Positions 38,141 through 46,628 of a stretch of DNA of 64,000 bases are shown in pieces. A program made the position numbers and the translations under genes. The notes below the pieces were generated by a model, which was given only the letters and a program-made list of their open reading frames with translations, ran no database searches and was not told the DNA's origin. This DNA is from a gamma proteobacterium HTCC5015 (GTDB lineage Bacteria; Pseudomonadota; Gammaproteobacteria; HTCC5015), in the NCBI GenBank assembly GCA_000155715.1, contig DS990599.1, forward strand, positions 107,846-171,845, given 5' to 3'. The first letter of the stretch is position 1, and each line of letters starts with the position of its first letter.

Positions 38141-38884
38141 TTACTCAAATACGACACCTACTAAATCTTCAATGAAGCTACTCGCCTTTTTGGGGCCGAT
38201 TTTATATTTTCCGGGATGCCCGCATTTATTTCTTAGATTTAAGCAATCTTCCAAAACTGATCTTTGATTCTTATCAAATAAACCTAACTCCTGAGATGCT
38301 AGAATAAGTGTAGACTCTTTAACCAAAACCAGATCATCAACTTTTTTGACCGGCTTGGCTTTCGGATCGAATTTAGCGATAGCCGGATTGACATTATTTA
38401 CACCACATGAAAACACATCGTCTCTTATCTTTTTAACTGCTCCAGACCACAAAAAAACGATACATGCCCGTAGTGCATTTACCTGAAGGCATTTGACTGC
38501 CTCGCTCAGGTAATCACAAACATCTTTATCGCTAATTGTGGAAATTAAGACTTCCAGAGACGAAACATCGTTTTCGATTTCTATATCATTTGCCGGGAGT
38601 TCGAGTAGTTCACGGACATATGCTTCGCCACTATTAGTGATAGACCACAAAAAACGGTTGCCCTCTTTCCCAATAGTGTCAACATATGGTGCTGACTGTG
38701 ACAGAGTAGCGGCCAAATTTAATTTTGCAGCTCGTGGAATCTTCGCCCTTTTTAAAAGCGCCCTCAAGCCTTCGACCGTGAGAGACTCGCCGGATTGATA
38801 GCGCTGATTAAAATACATCGCAGCAAGGCATATGTTTTTAATGCCTTTTGATTTAATCGGGTGCAAGAATTCTACTATTGTCAC
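38141..38884 (-). CDS. HEPN-like protein of a two-gene cassette (D2)
   Basis: 247 residues, mostly helical. The N-terminus looks like a winged-helix or adaptor part (LAAMYFNQRYQSGESLTVEGL). The C-terminus has LRNKCGHPGKYKIGPKKAS, an RX4H (R-NKCG-H) motif near residue 220 preceded by a long helical region. That is the active-site pattern of HEPN ribonucleases. It starts at GTG with AAGGA eight bases upstream, 3 bp after the partner gene. HEPN proteins are common in toxin-antitoxin and anti-phage systems. The family is not recognised and activity is inferred from the motif only. Confidence 0.6.
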   Translation of the reverse strand: MTIVEFLHPIKSKGIKNICLAAMYFNQRYQSGESLTVEGLRALLKRAKIPRAAKLNLAATLSQSAPYVDTIGKEGNRFLWSITNSGEAYVRELLELPANDIEIENDVSSLEVLISTISDKDVCDYLSEAVKCLQVNALRACIVFLWSGAVKKIRDDVFSCGVNNVNPAIAKFDPKAKPVKKVDDLVLVKESTLILASQELGLFDKNQRSVLEDCLNLRNKCGHPGKYKIGPKKASSFIEDLVGVVFE

Positions 38885-38887
38885 TTA

Positions 38888-39385
38888 CTAATCCTTTGGT
38901 GCGGGTTTGTTTCCTTTTGTTACGCTGTAAGTGCTCTTAAGGTATAACTCGCCGCTTACTGTCAATTTCCAGCCTTTGCCCTGCTGATTAAATAGGCCTT
39001 TACCTTTATCTTTAGCCTGACGCATCGTATTGTCTGCGCGACTAGGGATAACAAGACCACAAGCGTCACCAAGCTCTTTTATCTCTTTGGCCTGGATTGG
39101 GTAGGCTCCGTATTGAGAATATAGCCACGCAACTAATAGCATGACATTGTCTTTTGGTTTGTCGTGCTCGAAGCCGCTGATAAATGACCCTAAATCAGTT
39201 GTATCAACTTCTTCTTTCGTTTCCTCTTTTTCGGTTTTGGGATTTTTGGCCGTCTTTGCAACCGGGATATTGTCAAACCAATAGGGAGTCATTATCTCGA
39301 AAGCCGCGCCCCGAATTGCAGGATCTAATTTGGTGATGAGTTCATTCATCTCCAGCAAGTTTTTTTGAACTTCGTCTTTATCCAT
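38888..39385 (-). CDS. Unknown partner protein of the two-gene cassette (D1)
   Basis: 165 residues with a lysine/glutamate-rich stretch (KNPKTEKEETKEEVDTT) in the middle. The C-terminal half resembles a winged helix, with LLVAWLYSQYGAYPIQAKEI, DNTMRQAKDKG and GWKLTVSGELYLKS. It could bind DNA or act as antitoxin or regulator for the HEPN-like protein downstream. It starts at ATG with GAGG seven bases upstream. I do not recognise a named family. It shares a cassette with the HEPN-like gene. Confidence 0.6.
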   Translation of the reverse strand: MDKDEVQKNLLEMNELITKLDPAIRGAAFEIMTPYWFDNIPVAKTAKNPKTEKEETKEEVDTTDLGSFISGFEHDKPKDNVMLLVAWLYSQYGAYPIQAKEIKELGDACGLVIPSRADNTMRQAKDKGKGLFNQQGKGWKLTVSGELYLKSTYSVTKGNKPAPKD

Positions 39386-39417
39386 GTTCTACCTCATCGG
39401 TTTGTTTTATTTGATAG

Positions 39418-39507
39418 CTCTAACGCCTGCGGTAACCGGCGCCGTAGCGCAGCGGAGGGCACCAAAAGCGCCACGCTTTTGGCGTCCGGTTGACTGCCTG
39501 GTTAGGC
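39418..39507 (-). other. attC site 3
   Basis: 90 bp. The GTTAGGC end (39501-39507) is perfect, and the CTCTAAC end has a one-base deviation. Arms ACCGG/CCGGT and CCAAAAGCG/GCTTTTGG form the long central hairpin. Confidence 0.8.
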
Positions 39508-39798
39508 GCCGTAGCTGTTGGTACAGAACTCATCTCTGCTCACGTATATCTTGAATATCACTTCAAAATTATTGGCCCATTTGAGCAGCACGTCCCGCAA
39601 CTCATTTTTTATCCCATCTGTCGCTTTCAGGTTATACAGCCAGATTCCAATAGTCTTTTCTCGGGTTGGCAAATCCTCACAATCAATACTGAATTTGCGC
39701 CCCCCTTTCTCGACCGACAAGGCATGACAGTACATATGAGCATTCCGATTGAACGAAATCTCCCATCCATCAACATTGTCTTGGACTGCACTATTCAT
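39502..39798 (-). CDS. Unknown small cassette protein C
   Basis: 98 residues, no signal peptide. It is a soluble alpha/beta-looking protein with GWEISFNRNAHMYCHAL, KFSIDCEDLPTREKTIGIW and KWANNFEVIFKIYV. It ends NSYGA, partly encoded by the attC. The family is not recognised; it fills one integron cassette. Confidence 0.6.
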   Translation of the reverse strand: MNSAVQDNVDGWEISFNRNAHMYCHALSVEKGGRKFSIDCEDLPTREKTIGIWLYNLKATDGIKNELRDVLLKWANNFEVIFKIYVSRDEFCTNSYGA

Positions 39799-39814
39799 CC
39801 AGATCTCTTCTGAC

Positions 39815-39874
39815 GCCTAACGCCAAGCTAAGCGGCGCCGTTTTCGGCGTCCTTGCTTGAGCGCCTTGTTAAAT
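39815..39874 (-). other. attC site 2
   Basis: 60 bp, a classic 59-base element. The outer ends are GCCTAAC and GTTAAAT, with arms CCAAGCTAAGCGGCGCCG and CGGCGTCCTTGCTTGAGCG. Confidence 0.9.
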
Positions 39875-40259
39875 TTTCGCGGTAAAGGATAAATACTGCC
39901 ACATATAAGGCAATAGAATACGCCACGCCTACACTAACTATATCTATAGCGCGTTTCCACGCTAACCAACCTGTATTTCCAAAAACCCCTGGTTTATTTA
40001 GAGGCCAAGTAAGTTGATTAAAGTGCATGTATGCCCAATAGGTAACTAAAATCAAAGCAAAATGCTTGGCGTAGTTTTTATTTTTATATGCAAGAATACC
40101 CGTAAGTAGCAGCCCCCAATAAACTCCGTGATCAAACACCATCCCTAAATATAAAGGAAAATCGCCATCTGCTAAAAAACCAGTAATGTAGTGAAGAAGA
40201 ATATTTATCCCCTCAAAGAAACCAAACGAAGCAATAACAACTGAAGCAATAGCTTTCAT
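39828..40259 (-). CDS. Small multi-pass membrane protein, cassette B
   Basis: 143 residues with about four membrane segments (IASVVIASFGFFEGINILL; YWGLLLTGILAY; HFALILVTYWAYMHF; IVSVGVAYSIALYVAVFIL). The reading frame passes through the start of attC 2, so the last dozen residues (RRSSKDAENGAA) are encoded by recombination-site DNA. The function is unknown. AGAGGA precedes the ATG. Confidence 0.65.
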   Translation of the reverse strand: MKAIASVVIASFGFFEGINILLHYITGFLADGDFPLYLGMVFDHGVYWGLLLTGILAYKNKNYAKHFALILVTYWAYMHFNQLTWPLNKPGVFGNTGWLAWKRAIDIVSVGVAYSIALYVAVFILYRENLTRRSSKDAENGAA

Positions 40260-40271
40260 ATATCCTCTGAA

Positions 40272-40347
40272 ATTTAACGCCCAAAGCAGCGGCCGAGCGA
40301 AGCGAGGTCCAGCCCCGTAGGGGCGAGGCTGCCTTTGCTTGTTAAGT
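40272..40347 (-). other. attC site 1
   Basis: 76 bp. Its ends are ATTTAAC and GTTAAGT. Arms include CAAAGCAG/CTGCCTTTG and a GC-rich inner stem. The GTTAAGT end recurs as ACTTAAC at 40657-40663, bounding the first cassette. Confidence 0.85.
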
Positions 40348-40650
40348 GTTTTGCTCTGAGCATATTTCTTCCTTTATTGACCCGGAGACATTTACCCAAA
40401 TTGGGCTTGTTGAAAGTCTAAGTGAAAGCCCCAATCCCGACGCAGCTACCGCAACAATATGCTTATACCAGTCCGCGTGGCTCCACTTTCTTGGTGCCGG
40501 AGCTTTGAATGCCTTGCGCTCGCTATCCCAGTACACCTCGGCAGCCTCCCGATATATGTGTTGATAAATCGGTTTTCCACCGCTGGCGAGTACGAGAAGC
40601 ATTTCTCCGCTCTCCAGTATTTCAACCTTGGATATTTCTTCGATTTCCAT
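40342..40650 (-). CDS. Unknown integron-cassette protein A
   Basis: 102 residues: EISKVEILESGEMLLVLASG, then GKPIYQHIYREAAEVYWD and KWSHADWYKHIVAV. It resembles uncharacterised proteins often found in integron cassettes. The start codon lies only 6 bp from the cassette boundary, so there is no ribosome-binding site within the cassette. Its stop overlaps attC 1. The function is unknown. Confidence 0.65.
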   Translation of the reverse strand: MEIEEISKVEILESGEMLLVLASGGKPIYQHIYREAAEVYWDSERKAFKAPAPRKWSHADWYKHIVAVAASGLGLSLRLSTSPIWVNVSGSIKEEICSEQNT

Positions 40651-40656
40651 AGAGAC

Positions 40657-40708
40657 ACTTAACAGTTAAGTTAGCGGCGCAAGGCCGCTAATCTCGATGC
40701 CGTTAAAT
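40657..40708 (-). other. Candidate attC or degenerate attachment site upstream of cassette A
   Basis: 52 bp, with ends ACTTAAC and GTTAAAT. The central hairpin is TTAGCGGC-gcaag-GCCGCTAA. The ACTTAAC junction agrees with attC 1. The outer-arm spacing is less regular than in sites 1-5. It could instead be an attI remnant. Confidence 0.5.
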
Positions 40709-40788
40709 TGCTGATAACGGCTCGGGTTTAAAGATCTTTTATTTTCAAAAACAATCATTTATCGATTTCTTGTAGGGCTTTTTGTTTG

Positions 40789-40831
40789 AGGTTAGCGGTG
40801 CGGGGCCGTTAACTTCTTGTGCCTTGTTGCT
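40789..40831 (-). repeat. Diverged copy of the 40657-40708 palindrome
   Basis: GTTAGCGGTGCGGGGCCG followed by TTAACTTC and GCCTTGTTGC, matching the start of the neighbouring candidate attachment site with scattered changes. It is likely a decayed attC. The rest of the gap 40651-40949 holds no gene. Confidence 0.4.
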
Positions 40832-40949
40832 CTGTATCTGGTTGATTTTAGTGTCAATATTTTGGGAAGTGCGGTTATTTAGGCGCTTCCCTGCTTTAGT
40901 GGCTTCAAGCTAGCACAGGCGGTGTAGATTGTGAATTCAAGGTTGGGCT

Positions 40950-41696
40950 TTATAGGCCGATTTTTTGGAGCGCCATTTTGAGCATTTGTCGAGCGTTGAT
41001 GGGGATGACGGTGATGATGGCGTTCCCTTTGAAGAAGTTGGGGTTTTCCCGCAGGTAAAAGGCAATCTCGGGCTTTTCGCTGGTTTTAAAGCGTTTTAAA
41101 TCGTCTTTGCTGTAGTCGGCGTAGCGCCCCGTTTTGAGGACAAAGGGGCGCTGTGGGTTTTCTGGTTTGGGATTGAGTTGTCGCCACAGTTCGATCACCG
41201 CTGGCGGGGTGGTGTGGTCGGGGTGGGGATAGATGGTGGCCATGTTTTTGGCCATGACGCGGTACATGGCGGGGCTGAGCATCGTATCGGCGTAGTAGAT
41301 GGTTTCCCAGGGATGGCGTGCCCAGTAGCCCAGTGCCTGGCGAATCGAAAAGGGCACGGTGTTGTTGCCGCTGCGGTAGTCGGGCAGGAAGCCCGCGGAG
41401 GCGCCGAGCAGGGTGACGCGCTTGCGGCCGATGCGCTGTTTTTTAAAGGTGATCAGGCAGTAGCCGACGACGGTGTCGGCGGTGCCAGACTCATTGGGCG
41501 CGTAAAAAATGCGCAGCGCGCGCTTGAAGTAATCGTCTGAGAGAAAGTATTTGCGAAAGTAGTCTGCGGGGCTGATGCCGCTAAAGCACTGCTTCATCAC
41601 GGCCTGCAAAGCCAGCGCGGTGGCGTCGTCTGACCACTGTTGTGTGTGGTCAAAATCGCGGTAGTGGCTGATGTCATTGGCCATGGCGGTTTCCAT
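40950..41696 (-). CDS. Unknown protein, possibly acetyltransferase-like
   Basis: 248 residues, no signal peptide. The segment TVVGYCLITFKK followed by LLGASAGFLPDYRSGNNTV resembles a GNAT-type beta-strand/CoA-loop region, but the match is weak. The C-terminus is basic (QMLKMALQKIGL). An alternative start is at 41684 (MANDISHYR); neither has a strong ribosome-binding site. It lies where an integron integrase might be expected but shows no tyrosine-recombinase motif. The function is unknown. Confidence 0.6.
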   Translation of the reverse strand: METAMANDISHYRDFDHTQQWSDDATALALQAVMKQCFSGISPADYFRKYFLSDDYFKRALRIFYAPNESGTADTVVGYCLITFKKQRIGRKRVTLLGASAGFLPDYRSGNNTVPFSIRQALGYWARHPWETIYYADTMLSPAMYRVMAKNMATIYPHPDHTTPPAVIELWRQLNPKPENPQRPFVLKTGRYADYSKDDLKRFKTSEKPEIAFYLRENPNFFKGNAIITVIPINARQMLKMALQKIGL

Positions 41697-41789
41697 CGTA
41701 GTATTTATTAAGCGGCCCCTCTCAAAGAGAGGGAGCCACCGTATTGTAGGCGCGATGGGCCATTGGGCTAGTACGCAGGCGCTATCGAA

Positions 41790-42665
41790 TTAATTAAACA
41801 GTTTGTCTAGGGCTTCTTCGTAGCGGTGGTAGTCGAGATAGTCGTAGAGGTCTTTGCGCGTTTGCATGGTGTCGACCACCGCGTCCTGAGTGCCGTCTTT
41901 CTTGATGGTTTGATACACATTGAGCGCCGCTTGGTTCATGGCGCGGAAGGCGGACAGCGGGTAGAGCACCATGTCGACGCCGTGCTCGCCCAGTTGCTCG
42001 GTGGTGTAGAGCGGCGATTGGCCGAACTCGGTCATGTTGGCCAAGACGGGTACGCCGCAGGCATCTCGAAACTGTTGGTACTGCGCCATGTCGGTCATGG
42101 CTTCGGCAAAGATCATATCGGCGCCGGCCTCGACACAGGCGGCAGCGCGGTCGATGGCCGACTCTAGGCCTTCAACGGCGAGTGCATCGGTGCGCGCCAT
42201 GATGACGAAGTCGTCGTCGGTTTTGGCGTCGACGGCGGCTTTTACGCGGTCGACCATTTCATCCTTAGAGACAATGGCCTTGTTGGGGCGGTGACCACAG
42301 CGCTTTTGCGAGACTTGGTCTTCTAGGTGTACGGCGGCGACGCCGGCGCGAATCATTTCTTTAATCGTGCGGCCAATGTTAAAGGCGCCGCCCCAGCCCG
42401 TATCGATATCGACCAATAGGGGTGTATCGGTGGCGCCGGTGATGCGGCTGGCATCGGTGAGTACATCGTTCAGCGTGGTCACGGCCAAATCGGGCAGACC
42501 AAAAGAGGCGTTGGCCACGCCGGCGCCGGAGAGGTAGATGGCTTTAAAGCCACTGCGCTCGGCGAGCAGGGCGGTGTAGGCATTGATGGTGCCGGCAATT
42601 TGTAGGGGCTGTTCTTCTTGAATGGCTTGGCGAAAGCGGCGGCCAGCCGACGGGGTTGCGCTCAT
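41790..42665 (-). CDS. prpB: Methylisocitrate lyase
   Basis: Isocitrate-lyase superfamily enzyme that splits 2-methylisocitrate to pyruvate and succinate in the methylcitrate cycle. The 291 residues contain the catalytic loop [12 protein letters not shown] and the Mg2+-site segment [15 protein letters not shown] start at the ATG at 42665, preceded by AAGGAG, rather than at an upstream ATG-type start at 42704. The other prp genes (prpC, prpD) are not in the window. Confidence 0.93.
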   Translation of the reverse strand: MSATPSAGRRFRQAIQEEQPLQIAGTINAYTALLAERSGFKAIYLSGAGVANASFGLPDLAVTTLNDVLTDASRITGATDTPLLVDIDTGWGGAFNIGRTIKEMIRAGVAAVHLEDQVSQKRCGHRPNKAIVSKDEMVDRVKAAVDAKTDDDFVIMARTDALAVEGLESAIDRAAACVEAGADMIFAEAMTDMAQYQQFRDACGVPVLANMTEFGQSPLYTTEQLGEHGVDMVLYPLSAFRAMNQAALNVYQTIKKDGTQDAVVDTMQTRKDLYDYLDYHRYEEALDKLFN

Positions 42666-42727
42666 GGGGGCTCCTTTTACATTGTCTCGATGGGCGCTCG
42701 GCATGGTAACCGAGGCGCTGGGTGGGT

Positions 42728-43540
42728 CTATTGTACGGTAGTGTCGCGGTGGCGTGCGGCCACCGCGGTGGGATCAGGTTCTTTCTCCGAGGATTTTTGC
42801 GCCATTTGCCAGCGAATCAGCTGTGAAACGGGCAGCAGTCTCACGCCCTCGCTCTCAAAATAGGGCAGTGCCTTTTCCAACACATTGAGTGTTTCCGGGT
42901 ACGGATGGCCGATGGCGATGGCGCTGCCGCTGGCTTTGGCGACGCGCACAAACTCCAGCACTTGGCGTGCGATATAGGCCTCGTTGCGCTGGTGATCGAG
43001 AAACACATCGCGCGTGCTGTTGGGCAATTGATAGTGTTGGGCGGATGCTTGTAACAGGGAGTCGCTGGCCGTGCGGCTGTCGACCACATAAAAATTCTCG
43101 ATGGTGCTCAGCTCGTCCATCAGCCAGTTCATGGGCTGCTGGCGAGTGGTCAGCACGCTGCCTTGGTGGTTGTTGATGCCGACGACGCGGGGAAAGCGAT
43201 CGAGTTGGCGCAGCACTTCTTGGCGAAAGTGGTGGCGGTCCATGTTGATGTTGAGCACATGGGGCTCTCGCGCCTCGCCCAAGCGGCCCTGCATGGGCAG
43301 GTGCAGCATCAGTTCTTTATCGGCGTCGGCGAGAATTTGTGCGGCGCGCTCACTGGCCACGGCCTCGGGTAGAACGGCGCAGGTTAGCGGCCAAGGCATA
43401 GCGGCAATGCGCCGCGCCGAGACCGTGTTGTAGCCGATGTCGTCGATGATGATGGCGCCCACCGCCTCGGGTTCGGCGGCGGGCGCAAGCAGAGGAAGCG
43501 CCAATAGCGCGGCGCACAGTATGCGTTTTAGGTCACTCAT
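42728..43540 (-). CDS. yibQ: Divergent polysaccharide deacetylase family protein YibQ
   Basis: 270 residues. The signal peptide ends near residue 22 (LLAPAA). The deacetylase-like fold follows, with [20 protein letters not shown] near the start, [12 protein letters not shown], and [13 protein letters not shown]. It belongs to the DUF610/YibQ family found next to envC. Its ATG overlaps the ctpA stop (TGATG). It probably acts in the periplasm on cell-wall or polysaccharide substrate; the exact role is unknown. Confidence 0.9.
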   Translation of the reverse strand: MSDLKRILCAALLALPLLAPAAEPEAVGAIIIDDIGYNTVSARRIAAMPWPLTCAVLPEAVASERAAQILADADKELMLHLPMQGRLGEAREPHVLNINMDRHHFRQEVLRQLDRFPRVVGINNHQGSVLTTRQQPMNWLMDELSTIENFYVVDSRTASDSLLQASAQHYQLPNSTRDVFLDHQRNEAYIARQVLEFVRVAKASGSAIAIGHPYPETLNVLEKALPYFESEGVRLLPVSQLIRWQMAQKSSEKEPDPTAVAARHRDTTVQ

Positions 43541-44883
43541 CACTTCTGAGCAGTGCGCAGAATTTGCAGTCCTTTTAGCAGGTTCAACGCTTCGTAGAGC
43601 TGGTAGTCGCGGCGCGCGAGCTCGTCTTGCTCATTGCCCTTGGCGCTTTTGTTGTCGCCCTCGTCTTCAGAGGTGTCGTTCTCCAAATGGCCGGTGAGGT
43701 CGGCTTCGGTGACGGGCTGGTAGCCGAGGTCTTCGAGCAGCTCCACTTTAATGCGGCTGAGTTTGATATCGGGCTCAATACCCTCGGCCTGAATCGAGCG
43801 GCCGCTGGGCGTGTAGTAGCGGGCGGTGGTCATTTTAACCGCGCCGCCTTGACGCAGTTCGTTGATGGTTTGCACCGAGCCCTTACCAAAGGATTTGCTG
43901 CCCATAATCACGGCGCGGCTGTCGTCTTGCAGCGCGCCCGATACAATTTCTGAGGCCGAGGCCGAACCGCCGTTGATCAAGACCACAATGGGCGCGCCGT
44001 TGAGGCGGTCACCGCGCACGACGGTTTCGCTGCCATAGCGCACTTGCTCGCCCTCGTGGCGGCCTTTGATTGAGACGATGCCACCTTCGTCGAGGAAGGT
44101 GTCGGCCACGCCAACCGCTGCGTTGAGCAGGCCGCCGGGGTTGTTGCGCAAGTCGAGCACGAGGCCGCTGAGCTCGCTGTCTTCATTTTCTTCGAGCAGC
44201 TCGTCGATGGCTTCTTGCAGGTCGTCTGTGGTGCGTGATTGAAATTGCGAGATACGGATGTAGCCATAGCCGGGTTCTAGCGTGCGATGTTTCACGCTGC
44301 GCACTTTGATGATGTCGCGCGTGATGGAAAGCTCAATGGGTTTGTCTTCGCCTTCGCGAACAATGGTCAGCTCAATGGCGTCGCCTGGCTTGCCGCGCAT
44401 AATATCGACCGCCTCGCTTAAGCTGAGGCCTTTGACGGGCTTGTCGTCGAGGCGAATGATGAGATCGCCCGCTTCGACACCGGCGTTCATAGCGGGGGTG
44501 TCGTCGATGGGTGAGACCACTTTGACAAAGCCGTTTTCCATGGTGACTTCGATGCCGAGGCCGCCGAATTCACCCGTGGTGCCAATCTTCAACTCTTGGT
44601 ATTCGCTTTTATCCAAGTAGTTGGAGTGGGGGTCGAGACCGCTGAGCATGCCGCGAATGGCGTTCTCGATCAGCTCTTTGCTGTCGGCTTCATCGACGTA
44701 TTGCAGTTTGATGCGCTGATAAACTTCCGTAAAAGTGTGCAACTCTTCGATGGGAAGGTCGAGATTCGCTTCGCTGGCTTCGCCATCACTGCGCACGGCA
44801 TTGGCGTCGTGATGCAAAGTGAGCCCTGCACCGAGCACGGCGCCGAGGCAAAGGGAAGCGACAAAAGATTTTTTACTGGTCAT
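43540..44883 (-). CDS. ctpA: Carboxy-terminal processing protease (S41)
   Basis: 447 residues with an N-terminal signal or anchor (FVASLCLGAVLGAGLTLHH). A PDZ domain follows (about 95-180: LGIEVTMENGFVKVVSPIDD, GDLIIRLDDKPVKGLSL). The S41 catalytic Ser is in GGSASASEIVSGALQDD and Lys in GSKSFGKGSVQTI. It degrades or trims periplasmic proteins. The C-terminal tail is Asp/Glu-rich (NDTSEDEGDNKSAKG). It lies between envC and yibQ. Confidence 0.94.
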   Translation of the reverse strand: MTSKKSFVASLCLGAVLGAGLTLHHDANAVRSDGEASEANLDLPIEELHTFTEVYQRIKLQYVDEADSKELIENAIRGMLSGLDPHSNYLDKSEYQELKIGTTGEFGGLGIEVTMENGFVKVVSPIDDTPAMNAGVEAGDLIIRLDDKPVKGLSLSEAVDIMRGKPGDAIELTIVREGEDKPIELSITRDIIKVRSVKHRTLEPGYGYIRISQFQSRTTDDLQEAIDELLEENEDSELSGLVLDLRNNPGGLLNAAVGVADTFLDEGGIVSIKGRHEGEQVRYGSETVVRGDRLNGAPIVVLINGGSASASEIVSGALQDDSRAVIMGSKSFGKGSVQTINELRQGGAVKMTTARYYTPSGRSIQAEGIEPDIKLSRIKVELLEDLGYQPVTEADLTGHLENDTSEDEGDNKSAKGNEQDELARRDYQLYEALNLLKGLQILRTAQK

Positions 44884-44957
44884 GTTTATCAGATCTCGTT
44901 GAATTCTGGGCGGTAGCCTTAAGCGATCCTAGTCTAGCACCTCTATTGGGCGGAGAA

Positions 44958-46103
44958 CTACCGTTTGGCCAGCCAGCCCGCGGGGTCGATCGGTTGGCCT
45001 CGATGGCGCAGCTCAAAATACAAAGCGCTGCGTTCAAGGCCGCCGGAGTCGCCGACTTCGGCGATGACATCACCGCGCTCAATCCAATCTCCCGTGGAGA
45101 CATAGAGCAATCGGTTGTGGCCATAGAGGCTGATATAGCCATCGTCGTGGTCGACGATAACAATCAAGCCAAAGCCTTGGAAGTAATCGGCAAAGGCCAC
45201 GCGGCCACTGGAAACGCTGCGAACCTCGTTGCCAGCGGGCGCCTTAAGCAGGACGCCCTGCCATTTGAGGCCGCCGGGGCTGCGAGGTTCCCCATAGCGA
45301 TGGCTGAGTTCGCCCTGCGTGGGCCAGCCCAAATTGCCGCGCAGCTTTTTAAAGGGAATTTGCGCGCTGGGGGCGTCGGGGATATCGGCCAACAAATTCG
45401 ACAAAGACTTGAGCAGGGCTTCGAAGCGCTCTTCGTCGCCGCGCAATCTCGACAGGGTGCGACCGCTCTGTTTGAGCTGGGAGCGAACCGCCACCAGCGC
45501 TTTTTCGCGGCTTGTTCGGTGTTTGCTGAGTCGCTCCCGCTCGCGGTCGTGCTGCTGTACGAGCTTCACGAGTTGCTGATTCTCGTGCTCGATCTCGCGC
45601 TCGACTTGAGCCAAGCTGTGCAGCGTTTCCCGCGCCTCTTCAATGTGTTCGCTGCGGGCGCGGTTGAGATAGTCGTAGTAAGTGGCAATGCGGCTCAGGG
45701 TGGCGGGGTCCTCTTGGTTGAGGATGAGCTTGAGCTGTTCTCGCTGCCCCGAGATATAGCTGGCGCGAATTTGATTGGCGAGGCGCTGCTTTTGGCTGGC
45801 GAGTTCGCGCTGCAAATCGCTTTGTTGGGTTTCTAATCGGTTTAATCGGCTTTTGTTGGCGTCGATGTCGCCATTGAGCGAAGCCAGTTTTTTGCGCACG
45901 TTGCCGAGGGCTTGCTCGGCTTTAAATAGGGCTTGTTCGGTGTCGCTCTTGTCCTCGCGGGCGTCCTCGATGTCTTCCATCAAGTCGTTAATTTCTTCGC
46001 GGACTTCTTCCAGTTTGCGCTCGGTTTCCTCGCGTTCGGAGTCCGCCACAGCGGAGCCGATCGGTAGGAATAAGAGGAAAATGAGAGACAGCAGTGGGCG
46101 CAC
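44958..46103 (-). CDS. envC: Murein hydrolase activator EnvC
   Basis: 381 residues. The signal peptide ends near residue 21 (PIGSAVA). A long coiled coil (about 25-250) follows. The C-terminal LytM/M23 domain has SVSSGRVAFADYFQGFGLIV, DHDDGYISLYGHN and SALYFELRHRGQPIDPAGWL. EnvC activates amidases at the division septum. It starts at GTG. It lies upstream of ctpA and yibQ on the minus strand and is divergent from yibN. Confidence 0.93.
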   Translation of the reverse strand: MRPLLSLIFLLFLPIGSAVADSEREETERKLEEVREEINDLMEDIEDAREDKSDTEQALFKAEQALGNVRKKLASLNGDIDANKSRLNRLETQQSDLQRELASQKQRLANQIRASYISGQREQLKLILNQEDPATLSRIATYYDYLNRARSEHIEEARETLHSLAQVEREIEHENQQLVKLVQQHDRERERLSKHRTSREKALVAVRSQLKQSGRTLSRLRGDEERFEALLKSLSNLLADIPDAPSAQIPFKKLRGNLGWPTQGELSHRYGEPRSPGGLKWQGVLLKAPAGNEVRSVSSGRVAFADYFQGFGLIVIVDHDDGYISLYGHNRLLYVSTGDWIERGDVIAEVGDSGGLERSALYFELRHRGQPIDPAGWLAKR

Positions 46104-46187
46104 AGTGTTTAGAGTTCGTTGGAATGGCGCTGGCTATCATATATGATTCTGCGCACCGTCTGAAACACACCCTCGGATTTATCCCCT

Positions 46188-46610
46188 ATGGCCCAATATA
46201 TAGAGTTCGCCACCAATCACCCGATTATGATTGGTCTGTTTTTACTGATTCTCGTGCTGCTGGCCGCGGGCGAGTGGCGCCGCAATGCCGCGGGGGCCAA
46301 GCGCGTCAGCCCGCTGCTGGCGACGGGTGTCATCAACGCCGACGGCAGCACGGTAGTGGATGTGCGCCCCAGCGGCGAGTTTAAATCCGGGCACATTACG
46401 GGCGCGCGCAATATCAGTTTTACCGAGTTGTCGGAGAAAGCAGAAAAGCTGGACGCGGATAAGCAAAAGCCCCTGCTGGTGTGTTGCAAAAATGGCATGC
46501 ACGCCCCCGATGCGGCGCGCCAGTTTAAGCAATTAGGTTACGAGCAGGTTTATGTGCTGGCGGGTGGCATCGCCGCCTGGACGGCTGACAACATGCCCCT
46601 TGAAAAATAA
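46188..46610 (+). CDS. yibN: Membrane-anchored rhodanese-like protein YibN
   Basis: 140 residues with an N-terminal membrane segment (PIMIGLFLLILVLLAAG). The rhodanese domain has VVDVRPSGEFKSGHITGARN and the active Cys in LLVCCKNGMHA. The YibN class lies next to secB in many gammaproteobacteria. Confidence 0.9.
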   Translation: MAQYIEFATNHPIMIGLFLLILVLLAAGEWRRNAAGAKRVSPLLATGVINADGSTVVDVRPSGEFKSGHITGARNISFTELSEKAEKLDADKQKPLLVCCKNGMHAPDAARQFKQLGYEQVYVLAGGIAAWTADNMPLEK

Positions 46611-46628
46611 ATCACAGCGGAATCCAAC

